Part shown: piece after piece, positions 1-5,044 of the stretch | How the letters are laid out: every line of letters starts with the position of its first letter | Numbering within the stretch: position 1 is the stretch's first letter | Assembly (NCBI GenBank): GCA_039026555.1 | Contig: JBCCMB010000098.1 | Span: 1-10,481, forward strand | Direction of reading: 5' to 3' | Origin: JBCCMB01 sp039026555 | Lineage (GTDB): Bacteria > Pseudomonadota > Alphaproteobacteria > Caulobacterales > Hyphomonadaceae | Length of the DNA: 10,481 bases | Notes under the pieces: model-generated | What the model was told of the DNA's origin: nothing | What the model saw: only the letters and a program-made list of their open reading frames with translations | Database searches by the model: none | Made by a program: the position numbers and the translations under genes

Positions 1-478
1 CGATAAGGGGCCCCAAAGGCCGAAGCGCACGCTCAATTTCGCCTTCAAACTCGAGCCGTTCTGACGCGGGCGCGAAAAAGGTCGGCGCACCCGCCTGCGC
101 GCGCATCGCGACCAAGGTCTCTTCCTGTTGGGCGATCTGATCGGTCGACGCGAAAGGCCTCAGATACAAAATAAAGCGATCTTCGGGCGTTGCACCGGCC
201 TGCAATTGATCCCAAATGCGGTCGGCGATCATGTCGCGACCATGCTGCTCCAGCCAGCCTTCCAAATCGAAAAACGCTTGAGCGATAAGTATGCCGAGCA
301 ACAAGCTGCCGGCGAACAACCCGAACGCGGCCGAACCCGAAAGTTCGGGACGACTGGCGCCATAGGTCGCGGCGGCGCCGGCGATGACGAGAGATACAAT
401 AACCATCGCCGCGCTGATCCGCCGCCAAGCGCGTACAGTCGACGGCGATTTAATCGCCCGCGCAAAGGCTTTCAGCAT
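1..478 (-). CDS. Two-helix membrane protein of unknown function, 3' end cut by window edge
   Basis: The minus-strand frame from the ATG at 478-476 stays open to base 1, giving 159 visible residues and no stop, so the C-terminus lies outside the window. After a basic N-terminus (MLKAFARAIK) come two hydrophobic segments, about residues 21-41 and 50-70, joined by a short loop. A soluble part follows, with the motif RFILYLRPFASTDQ (101-114) and later EGEIERALRPLGPLI (145-159). From memory, an LYLR(S/P)F motif followed by an E..I..ALR..GP block occurs in an uncharacterised set of bacterial membrane proteins; I cannot name a Pfam family. A weak Shine-Dalgarno (GGGGA) lies about 8 bases before the ATG, and there is no in-frame alternative start upstream. 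It lies 72 bases downstream of metY on the same strand, with hairpins between them. Other open frames here (45-428 minus, 128-481 plus) are arginine-rich shadows. Confidence 0.7.
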   Translation of the reverse strand, partial: MLKAFARAIKSPSTVRAWRRISAAMVIVSLVIAGAAATYGASRPELSGSAAFGLFAGSLLLGILIAQAFFDLEGWLEQHGRDMIADRIWDQLQAGATPEDRFILYLRPFASTDQIAQQEETLVAMRAQAGAPTFFAPASERLEFEGEIERALRPLGPLI

Positions 479-509
479 TAGGTTTTCCCCGCACGCGATC
501 GCCTCCCAA

Positions 510-535
510 GCCGGGTCAGACTTAGCAGACCCGGC
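510..535 (-). terminator. 8-bp hairpin downstream of metY, possible terminator or attenuator
   Basis: GCCGGGTC (510-517) and GACCCGGC (528-535) form a perfect 8-bp GC-rich inverted repeat with a 10-base loop. It lies 15 bases past the metY stop on the minus strand and 31 bases before the start of the next gene. No run of T follows it in the direction of metY transcription (the next bases are TTGGGAGG), so it is not a classical intrinsic terminator. It could instead stabilise the metY 3' end or reduce read-through into the membrane-protein gene. Confidence 0.45.
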
Positions 536-539
536 CGTG

Positions 540-552
540 AAGCGAAACGCTT
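540..552 (-). repeat. Small hairpin at the metY stop codon
   Basis: AAGCG (540-544) and CGCTT (548-552) form a perfect 5-bp stem with a three-base loop, reading AAGCG-TTT-CGCTT on the minus strand. It includes two bases of the metY stop codon (551-553) and directly precedes the larger hairpin at 510-535. It may be part of a composite 3'-end structure. It is short enough that chance cannot be excluded. Confidence 0.3.
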
Positions 553-1858
553 AGAGCTGCGCTAAGGCTTGTTCGAGATCGCCGATAATATCCTCCACAT
601 CTTCGATGCCGATGGACAGGCGGACAACATCCGGCGCCGCGCCGGCCGAAACTTTCTGCGCGTCCGACAATTGGCGGTGGGTAGTGGACGCTGGGTGAAT
701 GATCAACGAGCGCGTATCGCCGATATTGGCGAGGTGCGAGAACAATTCCACCGAAGAGACAAGTTTCACCCCAGCGTCATATCCGCCTGCGACGCCGAAG
801 GTGAAAACGGCGCCCGCGCCTTTGGGGCAGTATTTCTGGGCGCGGTCATAACTGTCATCGCCAGGAAGCCCGGCATAGCGGACCCAAGACACCTTAGGAT
901 GCGCTTTGAGCCATTCGGCGACGGCTTGCGCGTTGGCGCAGTGCTTATCCATGCGCAGCGGCAGCGTTTCACAGCCCGTCAGGATCATGAAGGCGTTGAA
1001 GGGCGAAAGCGCAGGTCCAAGATCGCGCAGAGAAAAGACGCGGCAAGCGATGGCGAAGCTGATATTGACGCCCGCGCCGTCGGGACCTGCCGGGAACGCG
1101 CCGAAAACCTCATGAATTTTCAGACCATTGTAGAATTCCAACGGCTCGCTGAGCGTTGGGAATTCGCCCGACGCCGCCCAATCAAAGGTGCCGCCATCGA
1201 CAATCATGCCGCCAATGGAATTGCCATGCCCGCCGATGAATTTGGTCAACGAGTGTAAAACAATGTCCGCGCCATGCTCGATGGGACGGCACAAATAAGG
1301 CGTCGCCATGGTGTTGTCGACGACCAACGGAACGCCCTTGCCATGCGCGATCTCCGCTAGCTTCGCCATATCCGTCACAACGCCGCCGGGATTTGCGAGG
1401 CTTTCAACGAATAAAGCCCGCGTGTCTCCGTCGATCGCGGCGTCGATCGCCTGGAAATCGTCGTGATCTACCCATTTGACCGACCAGCCGAACTTTTTGA
1501 ATCCATGTCCCAATTGGTTGATCGAGCCGCCATAAAGCTGGCGCGCCGCAACGATATTGCAGCCAGGCTCCATCAGCGCGTGAAACGCGAGCAATTGGGC
1601 GGCGTGGCCTGAGCCGACGCCCACAGCCATCGCGCCGCCTTCCAAATTGGCGATCCGGTCTTCCAACGCCGCGCATGTGGGATTGCCGATGCGCGAGTAA
1701 ATGTTCCCAAACTCTTCTAACCCGAACAATCGCGCCGCGTGGTCGGCATCGTTGAACACAAAAGACGTCGTCTGGTAAATTGGCGTCGCCCGGGCGCCTG
1801 TGGTCGGATCGGGCGCGGCGCCTGCGTGGATTGCACGTGTAGAAAAATTGTTCGCCAT
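551..1858 (-). CDS. metY: O-acetylhomoserine sulfhydrylase-type PLP enzyme (MetY)
   Basis: 435 residues, the usual length for O-acetylhomoserine aminocarboxypropyltransferase, a cytosolic enzyme that makes homocysteine from O-acetylhomoserine and sulfide in methionine synthesis. It belongs to the Cys/Met-metabolism PLP family (fold type I). Visible marks are THR-type N-terminus FSTRAIHAG (5-13), PIYQTTSFVF (26-35), the cofactor-contacting YSRIGNPT (54-61), SGHAAQ (83-88), VVDNTMATPY (179-188) with the Asp that contacts the pyridine nitrogen, and HSLTKFIGGHG (202-212) with Lys206 as the expected Schiff-base lysine. GDTRSLIIHPASTTH (380-394) and VRLSIGIE (412-419) hold the carboxylate-binding Arg region. 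The ATG at 1858 has a strong Shine-Dalgarno (GGGAGG, 9 bases upstream) that falls inside a predicted hairpin. No metX or other methionine gene is beside it. A related gamma-synthase or MetZ activity cannot be fully excluded, but length and motifs favour MetY. Confidence 0.9.
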   Translation of the reverse strand: MANNFSTRAIHAGAAPDPTTGARATPIYQTTSFVFNDADHAARLFGLEEFGNIYSRIGNPTCAALEDRIANLEGGAMAVGVGSGHAAQLLAFHALMEPGCNIVAARQLYGGSINQLGHGFKKFGWSVKWVDHDDFQAIDAAIDGDTRALFVESLANPGGVVTDMAKLAEIAHGKGVPLVVDNTMATPYLCRPIEHGADIVLHSLTKFIGGHGNSIGGMIVDGGTFDWAASGEFPTLSEPLEFYNGLKIHEVFGAFPAGPDGAGVNISFAIACRVFSLRDLGPALSPFNAFMILTGCETLPLRMDKHCANAQAVAEWLKAHPKVSWVRYAGLPGDDSYDRAQKYCPKGAGAVFTFGVAGGYDAGVKLVSSVELFSHLANIGDTRSLIIHPASTTHRQLSDAQKVSAGAAPDVVRLSIGIEDVEDIIGDLEQALAQL

Positions 1859-1989
1859 GGTGTCGTCCCTCCCAACGGGTTAACTTAAGTCCTCTGGGAG
1901 ACTATTAGCGGTTGGCGCAGCTATGAAAAGAGCGTCACCGAGTGGATTCGCCGGCGCCTTACGCCATTTTAGCGCTAAGCTGATTGCGC
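1859..1989. promoter_or_regulatory. Divergent intergenic region, metY / LON-domain operon
   Basis: This 131-base region must carry the promoters of metY (minus) and of the LON/Trm112/DUF971 operon (plus). Besides the metY leader hairpin it holds a perfect 10-bp palindrome, TTAGCGCTAA (1969-1978), ending 11 bases before the operon start. A GANTC site (GATTC, 1945-1949), the recognition sequence of the CcrM methyltransferase in many alphaproteobacteria, is also present. I could not assign convincing -35 and -10 boxes on either strand. Confidence 0.5.
1869..1900 (-). promoter_or_regulatory. Leader hairpin overlapping the metY Shine-Dalgarno
   Basis: In the metY 5' leader, read on the minus strand, CUCCCA (complement of 1895-1900) can pair perfectly with UGGGAG (complement of 1869-1874) across a 20-base loop. 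The 3' arm is part of the GGGAGG Shine-Dalgarno of metY, whose last G is 9 bases from the ATG. Pairing would hide the ribosome-binding site. The loop holds the AT-rich block CTTAAGTTAAC. I compared it from memory with the SAM-II, SAM-V and SAM/SAH riboswitch consensus sequences used by alphaproteobacterial methionine genes and found no match. The structure is visible; a regulatory role is inference. Confidence 0.45.
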
Positions 1990-2673
1990 ATGTCTGTTCC
2001 AATCGTCGAGGTCAATATTTTGTCGCCGTCCGTCTACCGAAAACCCGACGATCTTCCGGACCAGATTCCCTTATTTCCACTGAGCGGAGCGATCCTGTTC
2101 CCACGTGGGACATTGCCGCTCAATGTCTTTGAACCGCGCTATTTGAACATGATTGACGACGCGATGTCCGGCAGTCGTCTGATCGGTATGATTCAGCCTC
2201 GCGCCGACGCACATGACGACGATCCGCCGCCCTTGTCCGATGTCGGATGCGTTGGGCGAATCACCAGCTATTCAGAAACCGAAGATGGGCGCTATTTGAT
2301 TATCCTCACGGGCGTAAGCCGCTTTAAATTGCTCGAAGAAGCTGATGTTCAATTGCCCTATCGCATGGCGGAAGCGGACTTCCATGCGTTTGGAGACGAC
2401 CTCAAAGCTTCGCCGGCGCACGAGACGTGCGATCGAGCCTCCTTGCTCGACGCGTTGCGCGCCTATCTCGACAAACGCGATCTCAACGCAGATTGGTCGG
2501 CGGTGTCAGATGCGCCGATGGAAACGCTGATTAACGCACTCGCGGCTGGATGCCCGTTTTCCAACGCCGAGAAACAGGCTTTGCTGGAGGCAGAGGCCCT
2601 GCGCGATCGATGCGACGCGCTTGTGGCGCTTCTAAACATGGGCGCGACCGGCGATGAAGGGTGGATACAATGA
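1990..2673 (+). CDS. LON substrate-binding-domain protein (Lon N-terminal domain, no protease)
   Basis: 227 residues from the ATG at 1990. The frame could also begin at a TTG at 1984, but ATG is the more likely start, and neither has a strong Shine-Dalgarno. The protein is essentially a free-standing LON N-terminal domain (PF02190 type). IPLFPLSGAILFPRGTLPL (26-44) and NVFEPRYLNMI (45-55) are the family hallmarks, followed by CVGRITSY (87-94) and GRYLIILTGVSRFKL (100-114). The rest, about 145-227, is mostly helical. There is no ATPase module and no Ser-Lys peptidase, so it is not a Lon protease, although such proteins are often labelled peptidase S16. It is presumably a cytosolic substrate or peptide binder; its target is unknown. 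Its stop overlaps the next start (ATGA, 2670-2673), so it heads a translationally coupled trio. In many alphaproteobacteria, as I recall, a thioredoxin-like gene precedes this trio; here divergent metY takes that place. Confidence 0.9.
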   Translation: MSVPIVEVNILSPSVYRKPDDLPDQIPLFPLSGAILFPRGTLPLNVFEPRYLNMIDDAMSGSRLIGMIQPRADAHDDDPPPLSDVGCVGRITSYSETEDGRYLIILTGVSRFKLLEEADVQLPYRMAEADFHAFGDDLKASPAHETCDRASLLDALRAYLDKRDLNADWSAVSDAPMETLINALAAGCPFSNAEKQALLEAEALRDRCDALVALLNMGATGDEGWIQ

Positions 2674-2897
2674 CGAACGAGATCAAGGACGCCGCCGAGG
2701 ACGCCGCGAAATCCGATGACGGCGTCGATCCGCGGTTGTTGGAGATCTTGGTCTGCCCCGCGTCGCGCGGCCCGCTCATTTACGATCGAGAAGCAAATGA
2801 GCTGATATCCCGGAAGGCGCGCCTGGCTTACCCTGTGCGCGACGGCGTGCCCATCATGTTGGTCGATGAAGCGCGCGAGCTTGACGAGGATGCATGA
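2670..2897 (+). CDS. Trm112/YcaR-like small protein (UPF0434 type)
   Basis: 75 residues from the ATG at 2670. A GTG at 2661 would add three residues, but the ATGA overlap with the LON gene and an upstream AAGGGTGG at 2657-2664 favour the ATG. After an acidic N-terminal tail (about 1-18) comes the family core DPRLLEILVCPASRGPL (20-36), then NELISRKARLAYPVRDGVPI (44-63) and MLVDEARELD. Trm112 in eukaryotes and archaea is an obligate partner that stabilises SAM-dependent methyltransferases acting on tRNA, rRNA and release factors; the bacterial counterpart is far less understood. Only one cysteine is present (LVCPASRGPL), so the zinc site of eukaryotic Trm112 cannot form, as is usual for the YcaR branch. 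No methyltransferase gene is nearby. A methyltransferase-chaperone role is inference from the family. Confidence 0.9.
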   Translation: MTNEIKDAAEDAAKSDDGVDPRLLEILVCPASRGPLIYDREANELISRKARLAYPVRDGVPIMLVDEARELDEDA

Positions 2898-3277
2898 GCG
2901 ACACGGAACAGGCCCCCTCTCCCGACACGGCGTGGCCGGTCAAGCTCAGCTTTGATCGCGGTGAAGCTGAATTGCTCATTACGTTCGACGACGGCTTTTC
3001 ATCCACGATCTCTTTTGAACTTCTGCGTGTTGAGAGCCCCAGCGCCGAAACCAAAGGCCATGGCGGCCAACGACCACCGCCGCCCGCCGGAAAACGAGAC
3101 GTCAGCGTTCAGGGCGCTGAACCGATCGGAAGATATGCGGTGCGCATCTTATTTTCTGACGGGCACGACACGGGCCTATATTCCTGGACCTATCTGCGTG
3201 ACCTTGCTGAAAACCAGGACGCCCGCATGGCCGACTACCTCGAACGCCTCAAGGCCGCCGAACTAAGTCGGGATTAG
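2894..3277 (+). CDS. DUF971 protein (gamma-butyrobetaine hydroxylase-like N-terminal domain)
   Basis: 127 residues. The ATG at 2894 overlaps the stop of the Trm112-like gene (ATGA), with a GAGGA Shine-Dalgarno just upstream inside that gene. Domain landmarks are WPVKLSFDRGEAELLITFDD (14-33, a beta-rich start), the conserved LLRVESPSAETKGHG (43-57), GKRDVSV, and IGRYAVRILFSDGHDTGLYSW (78-98) followed by YLRDLAEN. This fold matches the N-terminal domain of gamma-butyrobetaine hydroxylase and the C-terminal domain of HCF101-type Mrp/Nbp35 iron-sulfur scaffold proteins. In this free-standing form no catalytic oxygenase domain is present, so it is not a hydroxylase. A link to iron-sulfur or metal chemistry is inferred from fusion partners elsewhere. 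It is the last gene of the trio; a 147-base gap with inverted repeats follows. Confidence 0.88.
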   Translation: MSDTEQAPSPDTAWPVKLSFDRGEAELLITFDDGFSSTISFELLRVESPSAETKGHGGQRPPPPAGKRDVSVQGAEPIGRYAVRILFSDGHDTGLYSWTYLRDLAENQDARMADYLERLKAAELSRD

Positions 3278-3290
3278 ACGTCGAGCACGC

Positions 3291-3346
3291 CGCGGCCCTA
3301 ATCGTCTGATCTTACAAATCGCCCCCCGCTTGACCTTAGGGCCGCG
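3291..3346. repeat. Perfect 11-bp inverted repeat with 34-base spacer
   Basis: CGCGGCCCTAA (3291-3301) is matched exactly by TTAGGGCCGCG (3336-3346). The repeat begins 14 bases after the DUF971 stop, in the gap before the acyl-CoA synthetase gene. As RNA it would form a strong stem with a large loop and could end or protect the upstream operon transcript, but no U-run follows. As DNA, the arm centres are about 45 bp apart, which would also suit a dimeric regulator bound at two sites. The symmetry is exact; the function is unknown. Confidence 0.55.
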
Positions 3347-3375
3347 TCGGTGCTGCTGTGTCGTCGCACGCAAAA

Positions 3376-3397
3376 CGTCGGCAATCTCAGACCGACG
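3376..3397 (+). repeat. Second hairpin, just upstream of the acyl-CoA synthetase
   Basis: CGTCGG (3376-3381) and CCGACG (3392-3397) form a perfect 6-bp stem with a 10-base loop, 27 bases before the synthetase ATG and clear of its GGAGG Shine-Dalgarno (3413-3417). It probably lies in the 5' leader of the synthetase transcript. It may be a leader structure or an operator half. The rest of the gap (3278-3424) shows no open frame or RNA gene that I recognise. Confidence 0.35.
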
Positions 3398-3424
3398 CAA
3401 GCAATACGGTGAGGGAGGCCGCCG

Positions 3425-5038
3425 ATGTACGACGTAAACTTGACGGAGTCTTACTTTCCCGCGCAGGGCGGTCCCGAGCCGGCGAAAACAACAATCGGCC
3501 AATCGCTTCGCAATGGCGCGGCGAACTGGCCGGATCAAGCCGCGCTGAGGGAGCTGACCTATGAAGGTGAGATTGCGCGCACTTGGACCTACACTGAACT
3601 TCTTGGCGATAGCGAAAAGCTCGCGCGCGCCCTGGCCTCTCGCCATGTGGCGGGCTCGCGCGTCGCCGTTTACGCGAACAACACCCCCGAATGGATCCTG
3701 CTGGAATTGGCGTGCGCCTTGGCGGATGTGACGCTCGTAACGGTCAATCCCGCCTATCAAAAGCGAGAGCTGAAATATGTGCTCGAACAATCGCGATCGG
3801 AAGCCATCTATTATGTCGCCGACTTCCGCGGCAATCCGATGCAAGCGATCGCCGACGCGGTCTGCGACGACATCCCAGCGATCCGCCATCGCATTTTGTT
3901 GACCGATCACGATGCGCTTTACGCCGGCTCAGACGTCGGTGAATTGCGCGATCCCGGCCCAATGTCCGCGGCGCAAATCCAATACACATCCGGCACGACC
4001 GGCTTTCCCAAGGGCGCCTTGCTGCATCACAATGGATTGGTCCGAAACGGGATCGACGCCATGGCGCGCGGCGGCGTTAAACCGGGCGATCTGCTCGTCC
4101 ACAACATGCCGCTCTTCCACACCACGGGTTGCGCTGTTTTGGTGATGGGCGCCGTGGGCGCTGGGGCGACCATGCTGATCGCGCCGATGTTCGATCCGGC
4201 GGTGATCGCCAAAGTCACGGAACGCGAGCGCACGCGTTTCATGCTTGGGGTGCCGACCATGCTGGTCGCGCTGATCGAAGAAGTTCGCCGCTCTGGCCGG
4301 GACATGACGTCAATTGAATACATCATGTCCGGAGGATCCATGGTCGCGCCGCAATTGTGCCGCGACGCGAAAGAGGTGTTCGGCGCCGCGATCCAGATTG
4401 TCTATGGGCAAACGGAAACCTCGCCCGTGCTCACCCAAGCCTGGGCCGATGATAGTTTGGAAGATCTTACCGAAACCACCGGCCAACCGCTTCCATTCAC
4501 GGAAATGTCGATACGCGACCCACAAACTAACGAGGTGCTGCCAATCGGCGCCCAGGGTGAGATATGTGCGCGGGCCTACAGCGTGATGCTGGGCTACAAT
4601 GACAATCCAGAAGCAACGGCCGCGACGATAGATAGCGAGGGCTGGCTTCACACCGGCGATTTGGGAACGATGGATGCGCGCGGGTATCTCAAAATCACCG
4701 GCCGGGTGAAGGAGATGATCATTCGCGGCGGAGAGAATTTGTTTCCGGCGGAGATTGAAAACGCCATGCTGGAGCACGCCGATATCGACGAGGTCGCCGT
4801 GGTCGGCATTGCAGATGAAAAATGGGGCGAGCAAGTCGCCTGCTTCTGGCGTAGCGCCAACAAGACGTCGCTTAGCGCTGGAGAGTTGAAAGCTTTCGTC
4901 CGCGACCGGCTGGCGCCGCAGAAAACGCCCGCCTTCTGGATCCAAGTTCAGGATTGGCCGCTCACCGGATCCGGCAAGATCCAGAAATTCAAACTCAAGG
5001 AAGCGTTCGAAGCGGGCGAATTTGAAGCCGTCGCTTAG
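3425..5038 (+). CDS. AMP-forming acyl-CoA synthetase (FadD-like)
   Basis: 537 residues, usual for the ANL superfamily: an acid plus ATP gives an acyl-adenylate, then the CoA thioester. Visible core motifs are the phosphate-binding loop YTSGTTGFPKG (187-197), PLFHTTG (229-235), GVPTML (275-280), MSGGSMV (301-307), the adenine-contacting YGQTETSP (327-334), GWLHTGDLG (406-414), and the hinge region ITGRVKEMIIRGGENLFPAE (424-443). The C-terminal catalytic lysine is Lys518 in PLTGSGKIQKF. A good Shine-Dalgarno (GGAGG, 3413-3417) precedes the ATG. No signal peptide or membrane segment is seen, so it should be cytosolic or loosely membrane-attached. Substrate is not readable; medium- or long-chain fatty acids, or short acids, are all possible. 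It stands alone, with its own leader, and converges on priA with 6 bases between stops. The crotonase gene at 8266-9027 is a possible pathway partner but is not linked to it. Confidence 0.92.
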   Translation: MYDVNLTESYFPAQGGPEPAKTTIGQSLRNGAANWPDQAALRELTYEGEIARTWTYTELLGDSEKLARALASRHVAGSRVAVYANNTPEWILLELACALADVTLVTVNPAYQKRELKYVLEQSRSEAIYYVADFRGNPMQAIADAVCDDIPAIRHRILLTDHDALYAGSDVGELRDPGPMSAAQIQYTSGTTGFPKGALLHHNGLVRNGIDAMARGGVKPGDLLVHNMPLFHTTGCAVLVMGAVGAGATMLIAPMFDPAVIAKVTERERTRFMLGVPTMLVALIEEVRRSGRDMTSIEYIMSGGSMVAPQLCRDAKEVFGAAIQIVYGQTETSPVLTQAWADDSLEDLTETTGQPLPFTEMSIRDPQTNEVLPIGAQGEICARAYSVMLGYNDNPEATAATIDSEGWLHTGDLGTMDARGYLKITGRVKEMIIRGGENLFPAEIENAMLEHADIDEVAVVGIADEKWGEQVACFWRSANKTSLSAGELKAFVRDRLAPQKTPAFWIQVQDWPLTGSGKIQKFKLKEAFEAGEFEAVA

Positions 5039-5044
5039 GACGGG

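Noticed and set aside
569..1258. 229-residue open frame on the plus strand opposite metY
   Set aside because: It is the antisense shadow of a clearly conserved PLP enzyme. Its arginine-rich, low-complexity composition matches no family, and high G+C DNA often leaves such frames open.
1859..1983. SAM-II, SAM-V or SAM/SAH riboswitch upstream of metY
   Set aside because: I compared the leader with the consensus blocks that I remember for each class and found none of their conserved single-stranded motifs; only a hairpin over the Shine-Dalgarno is present.
1923..2132. Possible small upstream gene before the LON operon (69 residues, plus strand)
   Set aside because: It overlaps the LON-domain gene out of frame for most of its length, shows no family resemblance and lacks a Shine-Dalgarno.
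1990..2673. Truncated Lon protease
   Set aside because: Free-standing LON N-terminal-domain proteins of about 200-230 residues are a known family. The gene has an intact stop overlapping the next start, and no ATPase or peptidase remnants follow.
3263..3910. 215-residue minus-strand frame across the intergenic gap and the start of the acyl-CoA synthetase
   Set aside because: It lies opposite conserved synthetase sequence, has no recognisable domain, and would cover the inverted repeats. I judged it a shadow.
4310..4945. 211-residue minus-strand frame opposite the synthetase C-terminal half
   Set aside because: It is the complement of conserved ANL motifs (YGQTE, HTGD, hinge) and shows no independent protein features.
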